Shown here one piece after another: positions 50,383 through 59,067 of a stretch of DNA of 64,000 nucleotides; position 1 is the first letter of the stretch; every line of letters begins with the position of its first letter. The stretch is taken from contig JBNKDE010000013.1 of NCBI GenBank assembly GCA_050288105.1, positions 62,001 through 126,000 on the forward strand, written 5' to 3'. The notes beneath the pieces are model-generated. The model saw only the letters and a list, made by a program, of their open reading frames with translations, did no database searches and was not told the origin of the DNA. A program made the translations under genes and the position numbers. The DNA comes from JACNJF01 sp050288105. Lineage in GTDB: Bacteria; Pseudomonadota; Gammaproteobacteria; GCA-001735895.

Positions 50383-50429
50383 ACAAAACACAACAACGAT
50401 TAAATACCAATTTAAATAAATATAAAAAG

Positions 50430-51656
50430 ATGAACAACAAACTTCCTGATTACTGGTTCAGCCTGACGATGAATCCATCGGTGCAACAGAAGGCTGATTA
50501 TCCTGACGATTTGATGCCCTTATTTAATGTGCCAGCGCATGATAAGGCGCGGCAGATTATCTCTTCCTGGCCAGGCTATGCGCCAACGCCTTTGCGCGAT
50601 CTGTCAGGCCTTGCGAGTACACTGGGCGTTGCATCAGTACATTATAAAGATGAAAGTCAGCGCTTCGGATTAGGGAGTTTTAAACCCCTGGGTGGTGCCT
50701 ATGCAGTAGCTTGCCTGTTAATGCGCAAGATAGAGCAGGCAACCGGAGAAACAAATATACAGACGCAGGATATCTTTGATGGCAAATATGCTGACATTGT
50801 ATCGGCTATTACGGTTACTTCTGCTACCGATGGTAATCATGGCCGTTCGGTTGCCTGGGGTGCTCAGATGGCAGGCTGTCGTAGTGTTATCTATATTCAT
50901 CAAACTGTATCTACACAACGCGAACAGGCTATTGCTCAATATGGGGCCGAAGTCAGACGTGTCAATGGAACCTACGATGATGCGGTGCGTGAAGCGCAGC
51001 AAACTGCCAAAAAACAGGGCTGGCATGTGATTCAGGATACCACCGATGGTGAAGAAATAGAAAACACACTGAATATCATGCGTGGCTATACCATGCTGGC
51101 TGCGGAATCTATCGAGCAATTACCCTATCAGTCAGCGCCAACCCATATTTTTTTACAGGCAGGAGTGGGTGGCATGGCAGCAGCCGTACTCGCGCATTTC
51201 TGGCAGAGTTTTGGCGCGCAACGACCGATCTCAATTCTTGTAGAACCGGATACTGCTGCCTGTTGTTTTCTGAGTATAGAAGCAGGGCAACCCGAAGTAG
51301 CCCCTGGTTCACTGGATAGTATTATGGCAGGCCTTGCCTGCGGTGAAATATCCACGCTGGCCTGGCAGGTATTACAACCCGGCGCACTGGCCGCGATACA
51401 GGTGCACGATGACGCTGCAGCCGACTGCATGCGTTTACTGGCGGATAATCGTTATGGTGATGGTGCCATAGTGGCTGGTGAATCTGCAGTAGCAGGTCTG
51501 GCTGCATTGATTGCAACCATGCAGGATGCTAAAGCAAGCCAACAACTCGGGCTCAATGAACACAGTCGTATCTTGTTATTAGGAACAGAAGGGGCAACAG
51601 ACCCTGATGCCTATCTGCAAATAGTGGGTCGCACAGCTGAGGAAGTGTATGAGTGA
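50430..51656 (+). CDS. dpaL: Diaminopropionate ammonia-lyase
   Basis: A 408-residue fold-type II PLP enzyme close in length to E. coli YgeX/DpaL. The cofactor Lys is Lys85 in FGLGSFKPLGGAYA. Other signature segments are TDGNHGRSVAWGAQMAGC, YDDAVREAQQTAKKQGWHVIQDT and the phosphate-binding glycine loop AGVGGMAAAV. It converts D- or L-2,3-diaminopropionate to pyruvate and two ammonia in the cytoplasm. The gene overlaps the following M20 hydrolase gene by 8 nt. In E. coli the corresponding gene also lies with a hydrolase (ygeY) and hydantoinase and carbamoyltransferase genes. Confidence 0.94.
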   Translation: MNNKLPDYWFSLTMNPSVQQKADYPDDLMPLFNVPAHDKARQIISSWPGYAPTPLRDLSGLASTLGVASVHYKDESQRFGLGSFKPLGGAYAVACLLMRKIEQATGETNIQTQDIFDGKYADIVSAITVTSATDGNHGRSVAWGAQMAGCRSVIYIHQTVSTQREQAIAQYGAEVRRVNGTYDDAVREAQQTAKKQGWHVIQDTTDGEEIENTLNIMRGYTMLAAESIEQLPYQSAPTHIFLQAGVGGMAAAVLAHFWQSFGAQRPISILVEPDTAACCFLSIEAGQPEVAPGSLDSIMAGLACGEISTLAWQVLQPGALAAIQVHDDAAADCMRLLADNRYGDGAIVAGESAVAGLAALIATMQDAKASQQLGLNEHSRILLLGTEGATDPDAYLQIVGRTAEEVYE

Positions 51657-52881
51657 AAATCTAAAAATAAATTCTGAGCGTCTTTCATCGCGCATTGCTG
51701 AGCTTGCGCAGATTGGAGCGATTGAAGGCAATGGCGTTTGCCGACTGGCGCTGAGTGATGAGGACCGACAGGGCCGTGATCTGGTGTGTGAGTGGATGCA
51801 GCAACTCGGCTTACAGATCAGTATCGACCGCGTGGGTAATGTCATCGGAATACGAGCCGGGCAGGAAGATGTAGAACCCGTGTTAACCGGCTCGCATATC
51901 GACACCGTGGCTACGGGTGGTCGTTATGATGGCAATCTGGGCGTACTCGCCGGGCTTGAAGTGATAGCTACGTTGAATGATGCAGGTATCACTACGCGTC
52001 GTCCGGTAGGTGTTGGATTTTTTACCAATGAAGAAGGTGCGCGTTACGCTCCGGATATGATGGGTAGTGCGGTGCATCAGGGTTTTCTGGATCTTGACGA
52101 GGTACTCACCACGCGTGGCATTGATGGCAGTATTGTCGGTGAAGAGCTGGCGCGTATTGGCTATGCCGGTGATACCGATGTCGGTCAGTTTCGAGCCAGC
52201 TGTTTTGTAGAATTGCATGTTGAACAGGGTCCGGTTTTAGAACAGGAGGGCTTTCAGATTGGTGCAGTCACCGGTGTGCAGGGAATTTCATGGACCGAGT
52301 ATCGATTGCAGGGAGTATCCAATCATGCCGGTACCACACCCATGCATTTACGACATGATGCGGGCTATGTGGCTGCAGCCATTGCGGTGGAAGCACGTCG
52401 TATTGCCAGTGAAATGGGCGGCTCGCAGGTAGCTACTGTTGGTGTGACTGAGCTGGTGCCAAATCTGGTGAACGTGATCGCCAAACAGGCATTGCTAACG
52501 GTTGATCTGCGCAATATGGACGAAGGGCTGTTGCAACAGGCAGAACAGCGACTGTCAGATTTTATTAAACAGACCTGTGAACAGGAAGGGGTGACTTATA
52601 CCTCTCACACTCTGGCACGTTTTGAACCGGTGATTTTCGATGACGGTATGATCGATCTGGTTGAGCAGACCGCATTATCACAGGGATTAAGCTGCAAGCG
52701 TATGCCATCGGGTGCGGGCCATGATTCACAGATGTTTGCACCCAACTGCCCAACCGCGATGGTGTTCGTACCGAGTAAGGGCGGCATCAGTCACAATGTT
52801 GCTGAATATACCGCGCCGCATGAACTTGAAGCAGGCGCTAATGTGCTGCTTCAGGTTGTATTAAATAAAGCCAACCAATAA
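51649..52881 (+). CDS. M20-family N-carbamoyl-L-amino-acid hydrolase / allantoate amidohydrolase-type enzyme
   Basis: A 410-residue zinc amidohydrolase. Metal and catalytic motifs are readable: TGSHIDTVATGGRYDGNLGV (His, Asp, Asp), FFTNEEGARY (Glu pair), ELHVEQGPVLE (His, Glu) and a late SGAGHDSQMFA (His). The dimer-interface GVSNHAGTTPMHLRHDAG segment with its Arg is the substrate-carboxylate site of carbamoylases. Relatives hydrolyse N-carbamoyl-L-amino acids, allantoate, ureidoglycolate or beta-ureidopropionate, releasing ammonia and CO2. The precise substrate cannot be told apart by eye. Its start overlaps the lyase gene and its stop is 10 nt before the nitrilase-fold gene, so the three are one unit. 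Confidence 0.88.
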   Translation: MSENLKINSERLSSRIAELAQIGAIEGNGVCRLALSDEDRQGRDLVCEWMQQLGLQISIDRVGNVIGIRAGQEDVEPVLTGSHIDTVATGGRYDGNLGVLAGLEVIATLNDAGITTRRPVGVGFFTNEEGARYAPDMMGSAVHQGFLDLDEVLTTRGIDGSIVGEELARIGYAGDTDVGQFRASCFVELHVEQGPVLEQEGFQIGAVTGVQGISWTEYRLQGVSNHAGTTPMHLRHDAGYVAAAIAVEARRIASEMGGSQVATVGVTELVPNLVNVIAKQALLTVDLRNMDEGLLQQAEQRLSDFIKQTCEQEGVTYTSHTLARFEPVIFDDGMIDLVEQTALSQGLSCKRMPSGAGHDSQMFAPNCPTAMVFVPSKGGISHNVAEYTAPHELEAGANVLLQVVLNKANQ

Positions 52882-52891
52882 GGGACGTATC

Positions 52892-53806
52892 ATGGCAAGA
52901 ATACTAAAAACCGCTGCCGCACAACTTGGGCCAATTGCACGTGAAGAATCGCGTAGCTCCTGTGTAAGGCGAATGATTGAATTGATGCGTGAAGCCAGAG
53001 CGATGGGCTCTCAGGTCGTGGTGTTTCCAGAGCTGGCATTAACTACATTTTTCCCGCGCTGGTATATGCAGGATCAGTCTGAAATAGATCAGTTTTTTGA
53101 AACTCAGATGCCAGGGCCGGATACTCTGCCCCTTTTTGAAGAGGCAGCAAAGCTGCGAATCGGGTTCTATCTCGGCTATGCTGAACTGGCTGAAGAAGGC
53201 GGGGTAACACATCACTACAATACTTCTATCCTGGTGAATGCTCAGGGTAAGATTGTAGGCAAATATCGCAAGATCCATTTGCCGGGCCATAAAGAGCATG
53301 AACCCTGGCGAGCATTTCAGCATCTGGAAAAAAGATACTTCGAGCATGGCAACCTGGGCTTTTCGGTGTTTGATGCCTTTAACGGCAGGATGGGTATGTG
53401 TCTGTGCAACGACAGACGCTGGCCAGAAACCTTTCGAGTATTAGGTTTACAGGGCGCTGAAATGGTCATGCTGGGTTATAACACTCCGGTACATTATCCA
53501 CCCGCGCCGCAGCACGATCATCTGCAGTGTTTTCACAATCATCTGGTGATGCAGGCAGGTGCCTACCAGAATGGTACCTGGGTGGTCGGTGTTGCCAAAG
53601 CAGGTAAGGAAGAAGGCTGTGACCTGATTGGTCAAAGTTGCATTATCGCGCCGACTGGAGAGATTGTTGCGCAGTGTTCAACACTGGAAGATGAGCTGAT
53701 TATTGCAGATTGCGATCTGGATCGCTGTAAGGAAATTCAGCAGAACATCTTTAATTTTAAGGTGCATCGTCAGCCGGCTGATTATGCGCTTATCACTCAA
53801 AGCTAA
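52892..53806 (+). CDS. N-carbamoyl-D-amino-acid hydrolase-like (nitrilase superfamily)
   Basis: The 304-residue length equals that of the Agrobacterium D-carbamoylase. The catalytic triad falls at exactly the numbers known for that enzyme: Glu47 in VVFPELAL, Lys127 in KYRKIHLPG and Cys172 in GMCLCNDRRWPE. A GHKEHEPWRAFQHLEKRYF insertion typical of this group is also present. The enzyme releases ammonia and CO2 from N-carbamoyl-D-amino acids. No hydantoinase is present in the window, so the carbamoyl compound is probably imported or made elsewhere. It is the last gene of the catabolic unit. Confidence 0.9.
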   Translation: MARILKTAAAQLGPIAREESRSSCVRRMIELMREARAMGSQVVVFPELALTTFFPRWYMQDQSEIDQFFETQMPGPDTLPLFEEAAKLRIGFYLGYAELAEEGGVTHHYNTSILVNAQGKIVGKYRKIHLPGHKEHEPWRAFQHLEKRYFEHGNLGFSVFDAFNGRMGMCLCNDRRWPETFRVLGLQGAEMVMLGYNTPVHYPPAPQHDHLQCFHNHLVMQAGAYQNGTWVVGVAKAGKEEGCDLIGQSCIIAPTGEIVAQCSTLEDELIIADCDLDRCKEIQQNIFNFKVHRQPADYALITQS

Positions 53807-54136
53807 CACTGAAATTTAGAATATTCTGTTTTAGCTTAATGCTTTATTGAGAATTTCAATGAGTTGGCTATGGATTACTAATTATACGCTTAAACGTTGA
53901 TTTAACCTTTTGGCTGGAGATAACAAGCGGGAGCGATTTGTAGCGTTTAATTCGTCCTGGCTTTGAAATATTACATGGAAGGTGATAAACATGATGTGGA
54001 AACAGGTAGGTTCGAGTGCGATGTTTGCATACCGGTTGTTCCTCAGTGGAAGCCCAGCACGATTTGCTCCAAAAGATGTCGGTGCTATCACGCCGACACT
54101 TTTGAGCCAGGTGTTATATGAAAAAAGGATATAAAA
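53807..54136. other. 330-nt A+T-rich gap without an assured gene
   Basis: No known gene is recognised here. A 48-codon open frame at 53975-54121 (plus strand) would encode a cysteine-rich peptide with a CDVC pair and an SKRCRCYH segment. It ends 15 nt before the next gene, but there is no clear ribosome site and no family match I know of. The base composition is lower in G+C than in the flanking operons and continues so through the GFA gene, which may mark an acquired segment. An AAAAGGATATAAA stretch just before 54137 contains the ribosome site of the next gene. Confidence 0.4.
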
Positions 54137-54550
54137 ATGAAACCAACTACACTTACAGGAAGCTGTCTTTGCGGAACGGTGAAATATTCAGTAACAACAG
54201 AAATAAAGAAATTCTACTTTTGCCATTGTGAGCAATGTAGAAAAATCACTGGTTCATCATTTGCATCAAATATTTTAGCGAAACCATCAACAGTAAGCTG
54301 GGTATCAGGTTCAGAAAAAATTAAACGTTTCGATTACCCTGGTCCAAAGTCATATACCAAGGTTTTCTGTTCTGAGTGCGGCTCAGGTCTACCATTTCTC
54401 AATGAGCGCGGGAATACGTTGTTTATACCAGCGGGGTCACTTGATAGTGATTTAAAAATAAAACCTGATTGTAATATTTTCTGGAGTGACAAAGCCTCAT
54501 GGTATGAGGAAGGTATCGAAGTACAAAAATGTGCTGAATTTCCTGAATAA
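54137..54550 (+). CDS. GFA/CENP-V family zinc-binding protein
   Basis: A 137-residue protein with the cysteine pattern of the GFA (glutathione-dependent formaldehyde-activating-like) family: GSCLCGTVKYS near residue 8, CHCEQCRKITGSSF near residue 32 and FCSECGSGLPF near residue 77. These residues bind one or two zinc ions. Most members have no proven formaldehyde role; a glutathione adduct or S-thiolated substrate is plausible. The gene is more A+T-rich than its neighbours, and similar genes are often found in mobile contexts, though no recombination site was identified. A 7-bp inverted repeat (ACGGCAT/ATGCCGT) lies about 30 nt after the stop without a T tract. Confidence 0.88.
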   Translation: MKPTTLTGSCLCGTVKYSVTTEIKKFYFCHCEQCRKITGSSFASNILAKPSTVSWVSGSEKIKRFDYPGPKSYTKVFCSECGSGLPFLNERGNTLFIPAGSLDSDLKIKPDCNIFWSDKASWYEEGIEVQKCAEFPE

Positions 54551-54770
54551 CCATGCAAGATCCACATAACGATCCAAACTCACGGCATAAGAATAATGCC
54601 GTGTTCGTAACCTGCTCAGCATTATTTTCCTGATGATTTGGGCCTTAAATTACAGATGAAAAAAGTGGCCAAACTGATAACTCTTTGGAGTTATATAGTG
54701 CCTGAAGTTTCTGCTGAAAACCTCTACTTTACAGCAACAGGTGACGAAATTGATGAGGACAGTTTTTATA

Positions 54771-55457
54771 TCAGCTTTTAAATGCCTTGTTACCAAAGAT
54801 GCGTTGCTTGGCCTTTTCATAGGTTTCTTCTGTGATTACCATCTCGTCTTTCAGGCGGCGTAATTCCTTAAGTTCCTGGACCAGTTGCTCGGTTCTATCC
54901 AGCCGTGCACTGGTCTGTGCGCTGATAATATGTTGGGACAGAGTGTTCAGAAAACTTTCTAGCGATTGTTTATCAGGATTCCTGTTGAGTAACTCGAGTA
55001 TCGACGCGCGACCGTACTGGCTGTAAAAATAGATTCGGTCCTCAGATTTGAGTATGCCCAGCAGCAGGCTGATCAGGCAGAGCGTCAACGCGCTAATGGT
55101 TAGTGTCATGCCCAGCGAGGTACTGAAAGGAGGCTCCCTGAACCAGTTTAGATAAATCATCAACAGGCTGATGATGGCGAAAATTGCAGCACTGATTATC
55201 CAGCTTTCTGCCAGCTGAAAACGATGCACGGGCCTGGGGTCGAGGTAGCTCAGGTTGACGCGAAATTTAAGCTTTCCGCCATGTTTGCGTTCTATATATT
55301 GATAACACTGGATGTCGTTGAACAACGTGAAGCGGAACAGCAGGCCCTTTAAGCTGCTTTGTTGCGTGAATTCTTCATTGACCTTTTTGACTGTTACATG
55401 TTCTTCGTCGGTGAACAGGGTAATGTCTTCAGTTGTTGAGTAATGTATCTCTTCCAT
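54771..55457 (-). CDS. Two-helix membrane protein with SHOCT-like C-terminus, function unknown
   Basis: A 228-residue protein. The N-terminal 85 residues are soluble and beta-rich (ITLFTDEEHVTVKKVNEEF, GLLFRFTLFNDIQCYQYIER). Two transmembrane helices follow (about 85-103 and 112-135), then a cytoplasmic coiled region. The last 35 residues (QELKELRRLKDEMVITEETY) resemble the SHOCT short C-terminal motif that often ends membrane proteins. No catalytic site is seen and I do not recognise a specific family for the first part. It is divergent from the aminopeptidase lipoprotein gene, with the two start regions close together. Confidence 0.7.
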   Translation of the reverse strand: MEEIHYSTTEDITLFTDEEHVTVKKVNEEFTQQSSLKGLLFRFTLFNDIQCYQYIERKHGGKLKFRVNLSYLDPRPVHRFQLAESWIISAAIFAIISLLMIYLNWFREPPFSTSLGMTLTISALTLCLISLLLGILKSEDRIYFYSQYGRASILELLNRNPDKQSLESFLNTLSQHIISAQTSARLDRTEQLVQELKELRRLKDEMVITEETYEKAKQRIFGNKAFKS

Positions 55458-55577
55458 AGTGTTATGCTAAGTCAAGCTGGCTCAATGGTGTATTGTCGGA
55501 AAAGGCTGCATACCATACCATGCAAAAATAAATTTCGGTATTACTGCCGCCTTTCACATGTTAAAAAAATCACTTTA

Positions 55578-56669
55578 ATGCAGGCTAAATTCCATTTAAT
55601 TCTGGTTTTGATCAGTATAACGCTACTTAGCGCCTGTGTGGATGCGGGTTATTACCTGCAATCTGTGCAGGGGCACTACGCCATCATGCAACAGAAAAAG
55701 GATATCAATAGCCTGCTCGAGGATGAGCAGGTGCCTGAGAAACTGAAGCAGCGTTTACGCCTGGTACAGGATATTCGAAGCTTTGCATTCACTGAGCTGG
55801 GCTTGCCCAGGTCGGACAGTTATACCGAATACGCTGATTTAAATCGCAGTTATGCACTAAAGAACCTTTTTGCTGCTGAGGAGTTTTCCATCAGCGCGAA
55901 ACAGTGGTGTTATCCCATTGTTGGCTGTGCAGGTTACCGTGGTTTTTTTGACCAGCAACGTTTGCAGGATTTTGTTGATGACCTGCAGCGGCAGCATTAT
56001 GACGTGTATGTTGCGAATGTTTCTGCCTATTCCACATTGGGCTGGTTTGATGATCCTGTGCTGAATACCTTTATCAACTGGCCGGATGAGTTGCTGGCCG
56101 GGTTGATCTTTCACGAGCTGGCACACCAGCAACTTTATGTAGATGGTGACAGTCGCTTCAATGAATCTTTTGCGTCCGCTGTGCAGCAGCTTGGGGTGGA
56201 GAAGTGGTTGCAGCAGCAGGGTGAGACCATGCGCCTGCAGCGGTATCGACAGCGCCAGTATGATCGACAGCAGGTATTCGACCTGATCAAGCAGGCGCGT
56301 CAGGATTTGAATGATCTGTATCAGGAATCAATTGATATTGCACAGAAAAGGCGTCGCAAGGCCGAGTATTTGCAGCAGTTAAGGCAGCGATACCAGGCGT
56401 TTTCTGAATCCATCCAGCATAACGATGGATTTCAGCGATGGTTCGAGGGCGAGCTGAACAATGCCAGGCTGGTATCGGTCTCTACCTATTATGACTGGGT
56501 GCCCCTGTTCACTCGCCTGTTAAGCAGTCGGCAGGATGATTTTGAGGCTTTCTATAGACAGGTGGAGCAGCTTGCTGAGTTGCCGCGAGCACAGCGCGAA
56601 CAGTGCTTTAATGCCTGGCTAAAGGGTGATCAGCAGAGCCCGATGGACGTCTCCCTGTGTACTCGGTGA
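55578..56669 (+). CDS. Predicted aminopeptidase lipoprotein (COG4324-like)
   Basis: A 363-residue lipoprotein from the ATG at 55578-55580, with a signal peptide ending in the LLSAC lipobox (Cys20). A zinc-peptidase motif is visible as HELAHQ (HExxH) near residue 181, followed by NESFASAVQQLG, which supplies the third ligand region. The pattern matches the predicted aminopeptidase family COG4324. The C-terminal half is Gln/Arg-rich helical (QRYRQRQYDRQQVFDLIKQA). The frame is open for 45 codons upstream, but that part is not signal-like and overlaps the divergent gene. It may act in envelope peptide or murein turnover; this is inference. Confidence 0.82.
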   Translation: MQAKFHLILVLISITLLSACVDAGYYLQSVQGHYAIMQQKKDINSLLEDEQVPEKLKQRLRLVQDIRSFAFTELGLPRSDSYTEYADLNRSYALKNLFAAEEFSISAKQWCYPIVGCAGYRGFFDQQRLQDFVDDLQRQHYDVYVANVSAYSTLGWFDDPVLNTFINWPDELLAGLIFHELAHQQLYVDGDSRFNESFASAVQQLGVEKWLQQQGETMRLQRYRQRQYDRQQVFDLIKQARQDLNDLYQESIDIAQKRRRKAEYLQQLRQRYQAFSESIQHNDGFQRWFEGELNNARLVSVSTYYDWVPLFTRLLSSRQDDFEAFYRQVEQLAELPRAQREQCFNAWLKGDQQSPMDVSLCTR

Positions 56670-56706
56670 GTCCAGATCCTGGGTCAGGGAAAATTATCAG
56701 CCTGTA

Positions 56707-57615
56707 TTATGAGGTTTCGGTCTCGTTATATTTTTGCTGACGATACTGGCCGGGAGAAATGCCTTCACGTTTTTTGAAAAAGCGCGAGAAATAAGAGGGG
56801 TCTTTATACCCCAGCGCGTAGGCGATGCTATCCAGCGGCAGGCGAGTGTAGATCAGGCGTCTTTTAATCTCTATCAGCAAACGATTCTGGATGATTTCCT
56901 TGGCGGTAATCCCGCTGATTTCACTACACAAACGGTTGAGGCTGGAGGTAGAGGTGTTGAGGGCCTGGGCGTACTGCTGTACGGTCCAGTGTTTCATGTA
57001 GTTGTCTTCAAGCATCTGTTTGAAGTGATTCACCAGCTGTTTGCGCGCATTTTTGCTGTCCTGTCCCTGCTGCGGGTTGTACTCCAGCTGGCGGGTAATG
57101 GTAATCAAAAGCATCTTGACCAGACAGTTAAGCATCTGGTTCTGGCTGTACTGGGCTACCCTGATTTCCTGGCTGATATTAGACAGAGTTTGTACCAGTT
57201 GCTTGAAAAGTACATCTGACGGGTTGAACTGGATTCGCAGCGGTTGTTGCAGAAGCTGGTTAAAATGGCCCTGAATCTGGGGTTCGTGACCTTCAAGTAA
57301 AGAGTCCACCATGGTCAGAACCTTACCTTCGGTGTCCGCAGGAAAGCTGAAGCCATGTACCGAACCGGGCGGGATGGTAATAACCCAGTGTCCTTTTAGT
57401 TTATGGGTCTCTTCGTCCAGGCACAGCTCAGCCGCTCCATTATCCAGGAACAGCAACTGAAATAGCTTACCGTGGCGATGTGGTTTAATGGCCCAGTCAT
57501 GCTTTTTACTACGGTCCGCTATGTCCTCAATATGCACGAATTCAGGCTGTAATTGACTGCCCTCATCGCCGTAGAGGGTGAATCTTGGAATCGAATATGG
57601 GTCATTAGTACTCAT
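56707..57615 (-). CDS. AraC-family transcriptional regulator, PobR-like
   Basis: A 302-residue regulator with an N-terminal cupin-type ligand domain (WAIKPHRHGKLFQLLFLDNG, about residues 40-60, and PPGSVHGFSFP) and a C-terminal AraC double helix-turn-helix (about 205-295: QYAQALNTSTSSLNRLC and SIAYALGYKDPSYFSRFFKKR). The IPRFTLYGD opening and the HxRH-type cupin motif resemble PobR-type activators of 4-hydroxybenzoate catabolism, so an aromatic acid inducer is plausible. AGGAG lies eight bases upstream of the ATG. It is divergent from the P450 operon and is its likely regulator. Confidence 0.88.
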   Translation of the reverse strand: MSTNDPYSIPRFTLYGDEGSQLQPEFVHIEDIADRSKKHDWAIKPHRHGKLFQLLFLDNGAAELCLDEETHKLKGHWVITIPPGSVHGFSFPADTEGKVLTMVDSLLEGHEPQIQGHFNQLLQQPLRIQFNPSDVLFKQLVQTLSNISQEIRVAQYSQNQMLNCLVKMLLITITRQLEYNPQQGQDSKNARKQLVNHFKQMLEDNYMKHWTVQQYAQALNTSTSSLNRLCSEISGITAKEIIQNRLLIEIKRRLIYTRLPLDSIAYALGYKDPSYFSRFFKKREGISPGQYRQQKYNETETS

Positions 57616-57787
57616 CAAACAGGCTCCTGATTTGCTCAAAAAGTACCAGTAAGTGAGAAATAAGTGAATTCTTTTTCATATAACGAATAGCTAAGATTAA
57701 AAAAAATACAACAATATTAACCATCAGTTCGGAGTCATCATTAAACAATGATACCCATTTGGACCGCCAATCTGTGGTGTAGTCCAG

Positions 57788-57814
57788 AAGGTGGAATCAC
57801 CTTTCGATTTTTTT
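57788..57814 (+). terminator. Terminator-like hairpin in the P450 leader
   Basis: AAGGTG and CACCTT form a 6-bp stem with a GAAT loop, followed three bases later by seven T residues. It lies about 35 nt upstream of the P450 start in the plus-strand leader. It could be an attenuator or only end spurious transcripts from upstream. The stem is short, so confidence is modest. Confidence 0.4.
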
Positions 57815-57848
57815 AGTTAACCAAGTAAACAGATATTCAGGAGTAGAT

Positions 57849-59033
57849 ATGACCAGTTTTAATTTGTATTCCCCGGAGTTTGATGCGAATCCCTTTGATA
57901 GCTATAAGGATCTGCGCGATAACCATCCCTGCTTCTGGAGTGAAGAGGCTCAAAAATGGGTTCTGACCCGCTATGATGATGTCATGAATGCATTGAATGA
58001 CTGGCAAACCTACTCTTCAGCCAAGGGTAATCTGGTTGATGAATTTCCTGGTCGTGCCGGTAATACCCTGGGTTCTATGGATCCGCCAAAACATGACCAG
58101 CTACGTTCGGTGGTGCAGTCAGTTTTTGTTAAACGCAACCTGAATCATCTGGTTGAGCCGATCCAGCAGATTGCAGCGGATGCCATAAAAAACAATATCG
58201 GCGATAAAAAAGTATTTGATTTTGCAGCCGATTTTGCAGCTGATGTGACCTTTAATGTACTGGTTGCCCTGCTTGGTCTGCCCAATCTGGAGTCGGAAGA
58301 CGTGCGTAATGAAGTGCGCCGCAATGTTGAGCTTATGGTGCAAACCGATGGAAAAACACGTCAGAAAGCACCTGAGCATATTGCAGCATTTGAATGGGTT
58401 AACGCCTACTCCAGGCAGGTTATCGAAGAGCGCGCAGCCAATCCAGGCGATGACCTGATCAGTCAATTGATTAGTGCCGAGGTTGATGGCGTGAAGCTGG
58501 ACCTGATTCAGGTTCAGATTACCGTAACCACGTTGATTATGGCTGGAATCGAATCCCTGGCGGGCTTTCTCAAGATGTTTGGCCTGAACCTGGCTCAATT
58601 CCCCGAAGAGCGTCAGAAGATTGTTGACGACATGAGTCTGCTGCCCAATGCGATCGAAGAAACCATGCGTTTAAATAGCTCGGCGCAGCGTTTCCGTCGT
58701 TGCCTGACGCGCGACGTTGAACTCCATGGCCAGACCATGAAAGCGGGTGACTTTGTGATCCTCGCCTATGGTTCAGCAAATCGCGATGAGCGTAAATTCC
58801 CCAATCCTGATGCCTACGATGTGAACCGTAAAACCAAAGGCCATCTGGGTCTGGGTGGTGGTGTACACACCTGTCTGGGTAATTCCATTGCGCGCCTGGC
58901 CGCGAAAACCGCGATGGAAGTCTTTTTACAGGAGATTCCACAGTTCTCGCTGGCAGAGCCGGAAGACCAGCTGGTATGGCTATCGTCTTCGAACTTCCGC
59001 AGTCCAACAAAACTGCTGTTAGAAAGACCATAA
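57849..59033 (+). CDS. Cytochrome P450 (class I, soluble)
   Basis: A 394-residue bacterial P450 with no membrane anchor. The K-helix ExxR is EETMR, the heme ligand is Cys342 in GGGVHTCLGNSIARL, and the I-helix motif is AGIES, placing Glu235-Ser236 where most P450s have Asp/Glu-Thr. The residue seven before the heme Cys, normally Phe, is Leu335. Both changes affect oxygen activation and heme potential in other P450s. The DPPKHDQLRSVVQSVF segment is the usual C-helix region. Electrons should come from the ferredoxin and reductase encoded downstream. The PobR-like regulator and TRAP transporter suggest an aromatic-acid substrate, as in CYP199-type aryl-acid demethylases, but this is inference. 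Confidence 0.95.
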   Translation: MTSFNLYSPEFDANPFDSYKDLRDNHPCFWSEEAQKWVLTRYDDVMNALNDWQTYSSAKGNLVDEFPGRAGNTLGSMDPPKHDQLRSVVQSVFVKRNLNHLVEPIQQIAADAIKNNIGDKKVFDFAADFAADVTFNVLVALLGLPNLESEDVRNEVRRNVELMVQTDGKTRQKAPEHIAAFEWVNAYSRQVIEERAANPGDDLISQLISAEVDGVKLDLIQVQITVTTLIMAGIESLAGFLKMFGLNLAQFPEERQKIVDDMSLLPNAIEETMRLNSSAQRFRRCLTRDVELHGQTMKAGDFVILAYGSANRDERKFPNPDAYDVNRKTKGHLGLGGGVHTCLGNSIARLAAKTAMEVFLQEIPQFSLAEPEDQLVWLSSSNFRSPTKLLLERP

Positions 59034-59067
59034 TCGCTAGAAAATCGATATACTAAGCGGCTAAGTG

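Noticed and set aside
53820..54130. Possible integron attC site before the GFA gene, suggested by core-like GTTA motifs
   Set aside because: No pair of inverted core sites with the right spacing could be found, and no integrase or cassette array is present.
54656..54781. 41-codon frame starting MKKVAKL between the GFA gene and the SHOCT-like gene
   Set aside because: No ribosome site, no recognisable family, and its end overlaps the stop of the opposite gene; more likely chance.
57748..57816. 22-codon frame overlapping the terminator-like hairpin upstream of the P450, resembling a leader peptide
   Set aside because: Its ribosome site is poorly spaced, there is no run of regulatory codons, and the regulator next door already explains control.
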